Assembly: GCF_900168025.1 (NCBI RefSeq)
Contig: NZ_FUYN01000002.1
Span: 1-64,000 of the forward strand
Length of the DNA: 64,000 bases
Direction: 5' to 3'
Source of the DNA: Acetoanaerobium noterae
Lineage (GTDB): Bacteria > Bacillota > Clostridia > Peptostreptococcales > Filifactoraceae
In this document: one piece after another, positions 1 to 10,100 of the stretch
Layout: every line of letters starts with the position of its first letter
How positions within the stretch are numbered: the first letter of the stretch is position 1
Position numbers and translations under genes: made by a program
The notes under the pieces: model-generated
Databases searched by the model: none
The model's input: only the letters and a program-made list of their open reading frames with translations
Told to the model about the DNA's origin: nothing

Positions 1-81
1 ATCCCGAACACAGCAGTTAAGCTCTTCATCGCCGATGGTACTCGGACCGCAGGGTCCCGGGAGAGTAGGACGTAGCCAATT
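1..81 (+). rRNA. 5S rRNA, 3' part (5' end outside window)
   Basis: The first ~80 bases match the 3' two-thirds of a bacterial 5S rRNA, with the recognisable ATCCCGAACACAG and GAGAGTAGGACGT blocks. The 5' end is cut by the window edge. The gene is followed at once by a terminator, so this is the end of an rRNA operon transcribed into the window. The exact 3' end is estimated. Confidence 0.93.
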
Positions 82-85
82 GACT

Positions 86-115
86 AACCACAGAAATCAT
101 ATTCTGTGGTTTTTT
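86..115 (+). terminator. Rho-independent terminator of the rRNA operon
   Basis: Inverted repeat AACCACAGAA / TTCTGTGGTT with a short loop, followed by a T run, directly after the 5S gene. Confidence 0.9.
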
Positions 116-366
116 AATGCAAAAAAATAGGCGAAATTAAGTATATTACTATTAAGAGATAAGAAATAGAAGATATGTATATAAGTATGTATATATAAGC
201 ATGATGTCAAAATGGAAGAAATTTGAAAAATTAAGTGGCTATTAATTAAAAATATGTTGATTTAATAAAAAAACGGTGTTAGTATACTACTTAATAAACT
301 TTTTGCAGGATAAGACATATCCAAGTATAGCAAAATGCTAAAATTTCAGACACAGGAGGAAATATC

Positions 367-1350
367 ATGAAAAAATTTAACGTAGCAGTAGTAGGAGCAA
401 CAGGTATGGTAGGAAGAATGATGCTCAAAGTACTAGAAGAAAGAGCTTTTCCTATCGAAAATCTATATTTATTCTCATCAGGAAAGTCAAAGGGAACGAA
501 GATAACCTTCTGTGATAAAGAATATACGGTAGAAGAATTAGATGAGCATTCATTCGATAGAAAAATCGATATAGCACTATTTTCAGCTGGAGGAGATGTT
601 AGTAAAATTTATGCTCCTATAGCAAAGTCAAAAGGTACAGTAGTTATAGATAACAGTAGTGCATGGAGGATGGATAAAGATGTTCCTCTTATAGTACCAG
701 AGGTAAACCCAGATGATGTAAAATGGCAAAGTGGAATTATTGCAAACCCTAATTGCTCAACTATACAGTCGGTAGTTCCTTTAGTTAAGCTTCATGAAAG
801 ATTTAAAATTAAAAGGATTGTTTATTCTACATATCAGTCAGTATCAGGTTCAGGCGTTGGAGGAATAAAAGATTTAGAAGAAGGCATGAAGGGTCAGTCT
901 CCTCAAAAATATCCTCATCCTATAGCCTACAACTGTATTCCACATATAGATGTTTTTAATGAGGATGGCTACACTAAAGAAGAAATTAAGATGATTAAGG
1001 AGACTCAAAAGATACTAGGGGATGAAAGTATAAGAGTTACAGCTACAACAGTTAGAGTGCCAGTAAAATACTCTCACAGTGTATCTATCAATCTAGAGTT
1101 TGAAAAGCCTTTTGATCTAGATGAAGTATTTTCACTTCTTAAATCAACTGATGGAGTAGTAGTTGTAGATGATGTAAAAAACAATATATATCCTATGGCT
1201 ATACACGCAGAAGGAAAAGATGAAGTATTTGTGGGTAGAGTAAGAAGAGATTTCAGTATAGAAAATGGATTGAATATGTGGGTAGTTGCTGACAATATTA
1301 GAAAAGGTGCTGCTACAAACTCTGTTCAGATAGCCGAACTATTTTTATAA
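367..1350 (+). CDS. asd: Aspartate-semialdehyde dehydrogenase
   Basis: Reduces aspartyl phosphate to aspartate semialdehyde with NADPH, the branch point to lysine/diaminopimelate, threonine and methionine; cytoplasmic. The 327-residue length is normal. The N-terminus has the Rossmann loop GATGMVG (residues 10-16), and the catalytic cysteine is Cys130 in NPNCST. The start is well placed behind an AGGAGG box ending 6 nt before the ATG. It appears monocistronic: an rRNA operon terminator lies upstream and its own terminator follows the stop. I see no frameshift or missing active-site residue. Confidence 0.96.
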   Translation: MKKFNVAVVGATGMVGRMMLKVLEERAFPIENLYLFSSGKSKGTKITFCDKEYTVEELDEHSFDRKIDIALFSAGGDVSKIYAPIAKSKGTVVIDNSSAWRMDKDVPLIVPEVNPDDVKWQSGIIANPNCSTIQSVVPLVKLHERFKIKRIVYSTYQSVSGSGVGGIKDLEEGMKGQSPQKYPHPIAYNCIPHIDVFNEDGYTKEEIKMIKETQKILGDESIRVTATTVRVPVKYSHSVSINLEFEKPFDLDEVFSLLKSTDGVVVVDDVKNNIYPMAIHAEGKDEVFVGRVRRDFSIENGLNMWVVADNIRKGAATNSVQIAELFL

Positions 1351-1356
1351 AACATA

Positions 1357-1388
1357 AAAATTGTGGAACCGAGTTCCACAATTTTTTT
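1357..1388 (+). terminator. Terminator of asd
   Basis: Hairpin AAATTGTGGAAC / GTTCCACAATTT with a two-base loop and a trailing T run, 6 nt after the asd stop. Confidence 0.9.
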
Positions 1389-1415
1389 AAATATGAAAAA
1401 TTTAATTTTTATGTG

Positions 1416-1444
1416 TTGACACTAATTGAAATCTATCCTATAAT
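1416..1444 (+). promoter_or_regulatory. Consensus sigma-A promoter of the aspS-gatCAB operon
   Basis: TTGACA (1416-1421), 17 bp spacer, TATAAT (1439-1444): a perfect match to the housekeeping promoter, placed just upstream of the T-box leader. Confidence 0.88.
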
Positions 1445-1450
1445 CAATTT

Positions 1451-1756
1451 CAACATTTAAATTTAATATTTCCCAAAAGACTATGAAGAGAAGAGTAAAT
1501 CAGATTGGTAGTTACAGAGAGCCGCAGATGGTGAGAAAGCGGTACGGATTTTTGATTGAAGAACATCTCAGAGTTGCTAACCGAAAGCCTTGAGTGAGTA
1601 GACTTAGTCGGAGCCAGACCGTTATATCTGGTAGATATCGACAGCATTTATTGTCCGTATCGAATGAGGAGGATTCATTAAGTGAATCAATCTGGGTGGT
1701 ACCGCGAAAAGTCTATTAACCTTTCGTCCCTGTATAGGGATGGAAGGTTTTTTTAT
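1451..1756 (+). promoter_or_regulatory. T-box leader, specifier probably AAC (Asn)
   Basis: A tRNA-sensing leader that lets transcription continue when the cognate tRNA is uncharged. The conserved T-box TGGGTGGTACCGCG lies at 1693-1706. It is followed by a terminator hairpin, AACCTT...AAGGTT plus T run (1718-1754). The AGAGAAGAGTA and GGTGAGAAAGCGG elements of stem I are also visible. Lining the 3' side of stem I up with the serS leader of this window (TCC-G-TTTCTGAG) gives AAC-A-TCTCAGAG, so the specifier is most likely AAC at 1562-1564. Asn fits the product of the downstream operon, Asn-tRNA made by transamidation. The specifier is an inference from this alignment; the T-box itself is clear. 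Confidence 0.9.
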
Positions 1757-1794
1757 TTGCATAAATATATGAATATTCTTAAGGAGGAAATGAA

Positions 1795-3897
1795 ATGGCT
1801 GAATTTATGGCTGGATTAAAAAGAACAGTATACTGTAACGTATTAAGAGAAAAGGATATAGATACTAACCAAATAGTAATGGGCTGGGTACAAAGAAGAA
1901 GAGATTTAGGAGGTGTAATATTTTTAGATTTAAGAGATAAGACTGGAATCATCCAAGTAGTTATAGATGCGAAAAATGTTTCAGAGGAAGATTTTGAAAA
2001 AGCTGAAGGAATAAGAAGTGAATATGTTGTTGCAATTAAAGGAAGAGTAGAAAAAAGAGATGAGGATACTATAAACCCTAACCTAGAGACTGGAACTATA
2101 GATATAAGGGCTACGGAGGTTAGAATACTTTCAAAAGCAAAAACTCCACCTTTTATGATAGAGGATGCTAGCTTAGTAAAGGAAGAATTAAGACTTACAC
2201 ATAGATATCTAGATCTTAGAAGACCTGCTATGCTAGAGAATCTAAAGATGAGACAAAAGGTTATATCTACAGTTAGAAATTATCTTATAGAGCAGGATTT
2301 TCTAGAAGTTGAAACTCCTATATTAACCAAGAGTACTCCTGAAGGAGCTAGAGACTTTCTAGTACCAAGCAGAATGGATAAAGGGACATTTTATGCTCTG
2401 CCTCAGTCACCTCAGATTTATAAGCAGCTACTTATGGTAGGGGGAGTGGATAAATATTTCCAGGTTGCAAAATGCTTTAGAGATGAAGATTTAAGAGCTG
2501 ATAGACAGCCTGAGTTCACACAGCTAGATATGGAGCTATCATTTGTAGATCAAGAGGATGTAATTGAGCTACTAGAGCATTTATTTAGCAAGATAGGCAG
2601 TGATGTACTTAAAAGAGAGTTTAAAACTCCATTTAGAAGACTTACCTATGATGAAGCAATGTCATTATATGGCTCAGATAAGCCAGATACGAGATTTGGC
2701 TTTGAAATGGTGGATCTTACAGATATAGCAAAGACTTGTAGCTTTGAAGTTTTTTCTAAGATTGCAAACTCTACTGGCATAGTAAAAGCCATAAATGTAA
2801 AAGGTGGAGATAGCTTTACAAGAACTCAAATAGAGGAGCTAACTGAAAAAGCTGTGAGCTATGGCGGAAAAGGAATGGCGTGGATAGCTATAGGTCAAGA
2901 TAAAGAGCTTAAATCTGTACTGACCAAGTTCTTCAAAAAAGAAGAAATGGATAGTATTTTAGATAAAATGCAGGCAGAGCCTGGAGATCTCATTATCTTT
3001 TGCGCTGACAAGGAAGCATCGGTTTACAAGATACTTGGAGGATTGAGATTAGATGCTGCCGATATGCTAGGGCTAAGAAAAAAAGATGATTTTGAGTTTT
3101 TAGTAGTAACTGATTTTCCTCTTCTTGAGTGGTCAGAAGAAGAAAAACGTTACGTAGCAATGCATCATCCATTTACTATGCCAAAGGACGAGGATTTTGC
3201 ACTTATGGACAAAGACCCAGGGCTAGTTAGAGCAAAATCTTATGATATAGTCCTAAATGGAGTGGAGCTTGGAAGTGGAAGTATAAGAATCCATGAGCAG
3301 GAGTTGCAAGCTAAAATGTTTTCATTACTTGGGTTTAGCGAGGAAGAAGCAAAAGAGCGCTTTGGCTTTATGCTAGAAGCCTTTGAATACGGAACGCCGC
3401 CTCATGGAGGATTTGCATTTGGAGTAGATAGATTAGTGATGCTACTAACTGGGTCATCATCAATCAGAGAGGTAATAGCTTTCCCTAAGATGAGAGACGG
3501 CTCTTGCGTAATGATAAGCTCTCCATCTACAGTTAGTGATGACCAGCTAAGTGAGCTAGAGCTATATACAAAAGCTCAAGGAGCAGTAATTAAAAAATCT
3601 GAATCAAAATCAGCTGTGACAAAAGAAACTATAGAGTATGTAGCTGACCTTGCTAGAATTCATTTAGATGAATCTGAAAAAATGAGTCTAAGTGAAGATT
3701 TAAGTAATATTATAGCTTTTGCAGATGAGCTTTCGAAGCTCGATACTTCTGATACTTTGCCACTAGATCATATACTTCCAGTGTGCAATGTGTTTAGAGA
3801 AGATGAGCTAGAAAAATCCTACGATAGAGATGAGCTTCTAAAAAATGCTAAAACAAAAGAAGAAGGATGTTTCTTTGTTCCTCAAATCATAGAATAA
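1795..3897 (+). CDS. aspS-gatC: Aspartyl-tRNA synthetase fused to GatC (AspRS-GatC)
   Basis: A 700-residue protein. Residues 1 to ~600 are a full bacterial AspRS: OB-fold anticodon domain ([11 protein letters not shown] near 30-40), class II motifs including [16 protein letters not shown] and GVDRLVML, and the GAD insertion. Residues ~608-700 are a complete GatC subunit (starts [17 protein letters not shown], ends CFFVPQ). AspRS alone is normally ~590 residues and GatC ~95, so the length is the sum of both. The fusion would tether the synthetase that makes Asp-tRNA(Asn) to the amidotransferase that converts it. Gln33 sits where a His is associated with non-discriminating AspRS, so tRNA specificity cannot be settled by eye. 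SD AGGAGG at 1782-1787 selects ATG 1795. gatA and gatB follow. Confidence 0.93.
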   Translation: MAEFMAGLKRTVYCNVLREKDIDTNQIVMGWVQRRRDLGGVIFLDLRDKTGIIQVVIDAKNVSEEDFEKAEGIRSEYVVAIKGRVEKRDEDTINPNLETGTIDIRATEVRILSKAKTPPFMIEDASLVKEELRLTHRYLDLRRPAMLENLKMRQKVISTVRNYLIEQDFLEVETPILTKSTPEGARDFLVPSRMDKGTFYALPQSPQIYKQLLMVGGVDKYFQVAKCFRDEDLRADRQPEFTQLDMELSFVDQEDVIELLEHLFSKIGSDVLKREFKTPFRRLTYDEAMSLYGSDKPDTRFGFEMVDLTDIAKTCSFEVFSKIANSTGIVKAINVKGGDSFTRTQIEELTEKAVSYGGKGMAWIAIGQDKELKSVLTKFFKKEEMDSILDKMQAEPGDLIIFCADKEASVYKILGGLRLDAADMLGLRKKDDFEFLVVTDFPLLEWSEEEKRYVAMHHPFTMPKDEDFALMDKDPGLVRAKSYDIVLNGVELGSGSIRIHEQELQAKMFSLLGFSEEEAKERFGFMLEAFEYGTPPHGGFAFGVDRLVMLLTGSSSIREVIAFPKMRDGSCVMISSPSTVSDDQLSELELYTKAQGAVIKKSESKSAVTKETIEYVADLARIHLDESEKMSLSEDLSNIIAFADELSKLDTSDTLPLDHILPVCNVFREDELEKSYDRDELLKNAKTKEEGCFFVPQIIE

Positions 3898-3995
3898 GAA
3901 GCTTGGAGATAACATAAATTGCATGTGCTTACCATTTGCTTATAACGAAGCTTACAATCAAGCTTAAATTTAAATAGAAAGTCACGAGGTGGATT

Positions 3996-5471
3996 ATGAA
4001 AACCAGAATTATAGATATGTCGATAAAGGAGCTGGAATCTGCTCTAGATAAAAGTGAAATATCAAGTGTAGATATAGCTAAGTCATATATAGCTCAGATT
4101 GAAAAAGTAGATGATAAAATAGGAGCTTATTTATATATAAACAAAGAGGCTGTAAAACAAGCTGAAGCTTTAGATACTAAAAGAAAAAACGGTGAAAAGC
4201 TTGGAAGATTAGCAGGAATGCCAATAGCATTAAAGGACAATATGTGTACTGTGGATATGCCTACAACCTGTGCATCAAAGATGATGCAGGGCTATATGTC
4301 TCCATTTGATGCTGAGGTAGTTAAAAGGTTAAAAGGTGAGGATGCCATAATGCTAGGTAAAGTAAACCTAGATGAGTTTGCAATGGGTGGCTCTACAGAA
4401 AACTCTTATTATAAAATAACCACAAATCCTCACGATATATCAAGAGTACCAGGTGGAAGTTCAGGAGGTTCAGCGGCTTCAGTTGTATCTCATCAGGCAC
4501 TAGTAGCTCTAGGCTCTGATACTGGGGGCTCGATAAGACAGCCAGCAAGCTTTTGCGGGGCAGTAGGAATAAAGCCTACCTATGGCTCAGTATCTAGAAG
4601 TGGCTTAGTAGCTTTTGCTTCATCATTAGACCAAATTGGACCTATAGCTAGAACAGTTGAAGATGCAGCGCTTACCTTAGAGGTACTGATAGGACACGAT
4701 GCAAAAGACAGCACTAGTGTTAGATTTGAAAAGCCTAGCTATGAAACAGAGATAAAAAAAGATATAAAAGGCATGAAAATAGCTCTTCCTAGAGAGTTTT
4801 TCGAGCAGGGAGTTCAAGCAGACGTAAAAGAGAGCATATTAAAAGCTGCAGAAAAATTTGAAAAGCTAGGCGCTATAGTAGAGGATGTAAAGATAAAAAA
4901 TCTAGACTATGCACTATCAGCTTATTACATCATCTCATCAGCTGAAGCCTCATCAAACCTTGCTAGATTCGACTCTATCCAGTATGGATACAGAACAGAT
5001 GAATACGCATCTTTGGAGGAGCTATATAAAAAATCTAGACAAGAAGGCTTTGGAAAAGAAGTAAAAAGAAGAATACTGCTAGGAACCTATGCTCTTAGCT
5101 CTGGATTCTACGATGCTTATTATAAAAAAGCTCTAAAAGTAAGAACTCTTATAAAGCAGTCTTATGATGAGATATTTAAGGATTATGACATGATACTATC
5201 TCCTGTAGCACCTACTACAGCTTATAAAATAGGAGAGAAGAGAACAGATCCAGTAGAGGCATATATGGGAGATATTTATACAGTGCCTGTAAACATAGCA
5301 GGACTTCCAGCGCTTTCTATGAACTGTGGATTCGATAAGGATGAGCTTCCTGTAGGGATGCAGCTTATTGGAAGTACTTTTTCTGAGGACACTCTTTTAA
5401 GAGCTGCTTATAACTATGAACAGGCATATAAAGCTGAAATCACAAAGACAGGAGGGGTATACGGTGGCTAA
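3996..5471 (+). CDS. gatA: Asp/Glu-tRNA amidotransferase subunit A
   Basis: Glutaminase/amidase subunit of GatCAB. It releases ammonia from glutamine or asparagine for amidation of Asp-tRNA(Asn) and Glu-tRNA(Gln). At 491 residues it has the normal length. The amidase-signature triad is visible: Lys80 (ALKDN), Ser155 (GGSSGGS) and Ser179 (DTGGSIR). It lies 98 nt after the aspS-gatC stop with no terminator in between, and its 3' end overlaps gatB, so the three genes form one operon under the T-box. No separate gatC is present; the C subunit is the tail of the preceding gene. Confidence 0.96.
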   Translation: MKTRIIDMSIKELESALDKSEISSVDIAKSYIAQIEKVDDKIGAYLYINKEAVKQAEALDTKRKNGEKLGRLAGMPIALKDNMCTVDMPTTCASKMMQGYMSPFDAEVVKRLKGEDAIMLGKVNLDEFAMGGSTENSYYKITTNPHDISRVPGGSSGGSAASVVSHQALVALGSDTGGSIRQPASFCGAVGIKPTYGSVSRSGLVAFASSLDQIGPIARTVEDAALTLEVLIGHDAKDSTSVRFEKPSYETEIKKDIKGMKIALPREFFEQGVQADVKESILKAAEKFEKLGAIVEDVKIKNLDYALSAYYIISSAEASSNLARFDSIQYGYRTDEYASLEELYKKSRQEGFGKEVKRRILLGTYALSSGFYDAYYKKALKVRTLIKQSYDEIFKDYDMILSPVAPTTAYKIGEKRTDPVEAYMGDIYTVPVNIAGLPALSMNCGFDKDELPVGMQLIGSTFSEDTLLRAAYNYEQAYKAEITKTGGVYGG

Positions 5472-6891
5472 AAAACAATATGAAATGGTAATTGGACTAG
5501 AGGTCCATGTAGAGCTAGATACAAACACGAAAATATTTTGCGGATGCAGTACAAAATTTGGAGCAAGTCCAAACACTCAGACCTGCCCAGTTTGCATGGG
5601 ACTTCCAGGAAGTCTTCCAGTACTAAATAAAAAAGTTGTAGATTATGCAGTAAAAGCAGGTATAGCCACTAACTGCAGTATCACTCCTAGAGGAAAGCAA
5701 GATAGAAAAAACTATTTCTATCCAGATTTAGCAAAGGCTTATCAAGTTTCTCAATATGACCTTCCACTTTGCCATGATGGATATATAGAAATAGAAGAAG
5801 AAAATGAAAACTACAAAATAGGAATAACTAGAATTCATATAGAAGAGGATGCAGGCAAGCTAATCCATACTGATGGGGGCTCTCTTATAGACTACAACAG
5901 AGCAGGAGTTCCACTTATTGAAATAGTGTCTGAACCAGATATAAGAAGTGCTGCTCAGGCTAAAGCCTATCTGCAAAAGCTAAGATCCATAATAATGTAC
6001 GCAGGAATATCGGATTGCAAGATGAATGAAGGGTCATTTCGCTGTGATGTCAATTTATCAGTAAGAGAAAAGGGAAGCGAAATTCTAGGAACTCGTACAG
6101 AAATGAAAAACCTAAACTCCTTTAGCTTCATAGTAAAAGCCATAGAAAGCGAATTCAAAAGACAAATTGAAGTGATAGAATCAGGAGATGAAGTAATTCA
6201 GGAAACTAGAAGATGGGATCCAGAGCTAGGAAAATCATTTAGCATGAGAACTAAAGAAGATGCACATGATTATAGATACTTCCCAGATCCTGATCTTGCT
6301 CCTATAGTGATAACAAAAGAAAAGCTAAAGGAAATTAAAGACTCAATAGAAGTGCTTCCTGATCAAAGAAAGAAAACTTATATGGATAGCTACGGCCTTA
6401 CAGCTTATGAAGCAGATAAGTTAGTATCAGAAAAATTTATAGCAGATTTTTATGAAGAGGCAGTAAAAGAAGGTAGTGCAAAGCTGGTAGCTAACCTTAT
6501 GCTCAGCGAAGTATTTAGACTTCTTGGCAAGGAAGAAGAAGCAGAAAAGATTCCATTTGCACCTTCAAAGCTTGGAGTATTAGCAAAGCGTATAGAAGAG
6601 GATGTAATCAGTCAAAGCATGGCAAAGAAAATAGTTGAGCTTCTATGGAAGAGCGATAAAGACGTAGACGAGATAATAGAAAAAGAAGATATGCGTCAGA
6701 TTACAGATGTAGCTTTACTTGAAGGTATAATATCAAAGCTCATAGCAGAAAACGAAGATATAGTAAGCTCATATAAAGCAGGCAAGGAGAAAGCTTTCCA
6801 AGCTTTAGTAGGAAGTGTGATGAGACAAACAAAGGGCAAGGCAAGTCCAAGTCTTACAGCTAAGATTTTGAGTGAGCTAATAACTAAGTAA
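5464..6891 (+). CDS. gatB: Asp/Glu-tRNA amidotransferase subunit B
   Basis: tRNA-binding and kinase subunit of GatCAB. It phosphorylates the mis-acylated Asp or Glu and guides ammonia to it. The expected start is GTG 5464, giving 475 residues beginning VAKKQYEMVIGLEVHVEL. An AGGAGG box at 5450-5455 is 8 nt upstream. The upstream ATG at 5416 would add 16 residues lying inside gatA and has no ribosome site. The coding sequence overlaps the end of gatA by 8 nt, which suggests coupled translation. Visible signatures are IGLEVHVEL, the zinc cysteines in FCGCS and TCPVCMGLPG, and the C-terminal GatB/YqeY tail. Confidence 0.96.
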   Translation: MAKKQYEMVIGLEVHVELDTNTKIFCGCSTKFGASPNTQTCPVCMGLPGSLPVLNKKVVDYAVKAGIATNCSITPRGKQDRKNYFYPDLAKAYQVSQYDLPLCHDGYIEIEEENENYKIGITRIHIEEDAGKLIHTDGGSLIDYNRAGVPLIEIVSEPDIRSAAQAKAYLQKLRSIIMYAGISDCKMNEGSFRCDVNLSVREKGSEILGTRTEMKNLNSFSFIVKAIESEFKRQIEVIESGDEVIQETRRWDPELGKSFSMRTKEDAHDYRYFPDPDLAPIVITKEKLKEIKDSIEVLPDQRKKTYMDSYGLTAYEADKLVSEKFIADFYEEAVKEGSAKLVANLMLSEVFRLLGKEEEAEKIPFAPSKLGVLAKRIEEDVISQSMAKKIVELLWKSDKDVDEIIEKEDMRQITDVALLEGIISKLIAENEDIVSSYKAGKEKAFQALVGSVMRQTKGKASPSLTAKILSELITK

Positions 6892-7192
6892 AAAATACAA
6901 TGCTATTATAAAATGGACAGCTATGAAAAGCTAAATAAAGATAGCTATATCTTGCAAAAAAAATCATCAACTTGCAAAGAGAAAAATGTTTTCCTAGAAA
7001 ACAGAACTAAAACGAGTATAGATAAAAACAAAATTTTATGATTAAACTTATTATTTTTGTTCAAAAATACTTGTAAAATGAGTCCTTAGTATATATAATC
7101 TATCTTATAACTTTTCTAAACTATAAACGGATAATATTGATTAATGTTCGTGTTTGTCATAATTATCTGCAAGATTTTTTAAGGAGGCTGTC
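6892..7192 (+). promoter_or_regulatory. Intergenic region with a pyc promoter
   Basis: AT-rich, with no open frame worth calling. A good promoter is at 7071-7099: TTGTAA, 17 bp, TATAAT, about 95 nt before the pyc start. I see no clear terminator after gatB. Confidence 0.6.
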
Positions 7193-10100
7193 ATGAAAGT
7201 GAAAAAATTCAAAAGAATTTTAGTCGCTAACCGTGGTGAAATAGCGATAAGGGTTTTTCGTGCATGTAAGGAACTGGGAATTAGATCAGTAGCAATATAT
7301 TCAAATGAAGATAGAACCTCATTATTTAGAACCAAGGCAGACGAATCCTATCTTGTAGGTAAAAATAAGGGACCTGTAGAGGCTTATTTAGGGATAGATG
7401 AAATCATAGGACTTGCATTAAAAAAAGGCGTAGATGCAATTCACCCTGGATATGGATTCTTGTCTGAAAATGCTGAGTTTGCAAGAAAATGCGCTGAGGC
7501 AGGAATAGTATTTATTGGACCGACTGGCGAGATGATAGATAGCTTAGGTGATAAAATTCAGTCTAAGATAGTTGCAAAAAAAGCCAATGTTCCTACTATA
7601 CCAGGAGTAGAAAAACCAATTAAATCAGATGAAGAAGCTAAGGAATTTGCAGCATTTTGCGGTTACCCTGTAATGATAAAAGCAGCAGCAGGCGGCGGCG
7701 GAAGAGGTATGCGTATAGTAACAAAGGAAGAAGAGCTACTAGAAGCTTTTCACAGCGCTCAAAGTGAAGCGAAAAAAGCCTTTGGTATAGATGATATATT
7801 CATAGAAAAATACTTAGAAAAGCCTAAGCATATAGAAGTACAAATATTAGGTGATACTCATGGTAATATAGTTCACCTCTATGAAAGAGACTGCTCCATT
7901 CAAAGAAGACATCAAAAGCTAATCGAGTTTACTCCTGCAGTTTCTCTTACACAGGAAAAACGTGAGCAGATATGCCAAGATGCTTTAAAGATAGCAAAAG
8001 CAGTAGATTACTGCAATGCAGGTACAGTTGAGTTTTTAGTTGATAAAAATGGAAACCATTACTTCATAGAAATGAATCCTCGTATTCAGGTAGAGCATAC
8101 AGTTACAGAGATGGTTACAGGCTATGACATAGTTCAAAGCCAAATATTAGTAGCTCAAGGCTACTCACTAGATTCTCCTGAGGTTGGAATTGCATCCCAA
8201 GCAGATATAAAGCCTAGAGGCTTTGCTATTCAGTGCAGGGTTACAACAGAAGATCCATCAAATAACTTTGCTCCAGATACAGGTAAAATAGATGTATATC
8301 GTACAGGCTCAGGCTTTGGTATAAGACTAGATGGAGGAAATGGCTTTACAGGCTCTGTAATTAGTCCATACTATGACAGCTTGCTCGTTAAGGTAACTGC
8401 TCAATCTAGAACTTTTGAAGATACAATAAGAAAAGCTATACGTTCAATCAAGGAGCTTTCTGTTGCGGGAGTAAAAACAAATACTGGATTTCTAATCAAT
8501 GTTTTAAATAGAGAAGAGTTTCATAAAGGACTTTGCGATACTCACTTCATAGCTGACAATCCATCGTTATTTGACATAGCACCTAAGACGGACAAGGAGC
8601 TAAAGGTACTCAGATATATTGGTGAAAAGGTAGTAAACGAAACAAAAGGAAGCAAAAAGGATTTCGATGTGCCAGTAGCACCTATGCCACCTAGACCTTC
8701 AGGGCTTGTGGGAACAAAGCAGATTTTAGATGCAAAAGGTCCAGAGGGCTTAGTATCATGGATTCATGAGCAGAGAAAGCTTCTAATCACAGATACTACT
8801 ATGAGAGATGCCCATCAGTCACTTATGGCTACTAGAGTAAGAACTAGAGATATGACTCGTATAGCAAGAGCTACATCAGTTTATGGAAATGATTTGTTCT
8901 CTCTAGAAATGTGGGGTGGAGCAACCTTTGATGTGGCATATAGATTTCTAAATGAGTCTCCATGGGAGAGATTAGAGGACTTAAGACAAAGAATTCCAAA
9001 CGTGATGTTTCAGATGCTGCTTAGAGGAAGTAACGCAGTAGGCTACAAAAACTATCCTGACAATGTAATCAAAGCCTTTATAAAGCAGTCTTCAATTTCA
9101 GGTATAGATATATTTAGAATATTTGACTCACTTAACTGGCTTGATGGTATGAAGCTGGCAATAGAAGAAGTGAGAAATAACAACAAAGTTGCAGAGGCTT
9201 GTATTTGCTACACAGGAGATATTTTAGACGAAACTAGAGATAAATATACTTTAAAATACTATGTAGATATGGCAAAGGAGCTTGAAAGACTAGGAGCAAA
9301 TATCCTAGGAATCAAAGATATGGCAGCTCTACTTAAGCCTTATGCCGCAGATAAATTAATAAGAGCACTTAAGCAAGAGATTTCTATTCCTATTCACCTT
9401 CACACACATGATACTTCAGGTAATGGAGTAGCAACAGTGCTTATGGCAGCTGAAGCAGGAGTGGATATAGCAGATACTGCATTTAACAGCATGTCTGGAC
9501 TTACTAGTCAGCCTGCACTAAACTCTGTAGTTGCAGCTTTAGAAAACACTTCAAGAGCTACAGGCATAAATCTGGATAATATTGAAGAAATATCTAGATA
9601 CTGGGAAGCAGTAAGACCTGTGTATGCAAAGTTTGAATCTGATTTAAAATCAGGGACTACTGAAGTATACAAGTATGAAATTCCAGGAGGACAGTATTCA
9701 AACCTAAAGCCTCAAGTAGAGAGCTTTGGACTGGGACATAAATTCAAAGAAGTAAAAGAGATGTATAAAAACGTAAATGAGATGGTAGGAGATATAGTAA
9801 AGGTTACTCCTTCATCAAAAATGGTAGGAGACTTTGCAATCTTTATGGTTCAAAATGATCTTACTCCTGAAAATATCACTCAAAAAGGACAGGATTTAAC
9901 ATATCCAGACTCAGTAGTGACTTACTTTAAAGGTATGATGGGACAGCCTATGGGAGGATTTCCAAAAGACATCCAAGAAATGGTGCTAAAAGGTGAAGAG
10001 CCTGTAACAGTAAGACCAGGACAGCTACTTGAAGAGGAAGATTTTGAAGCTATAATGCTGTATCTTAAAAAGACTCATAAAATAGAGCCTAATATGAAGG

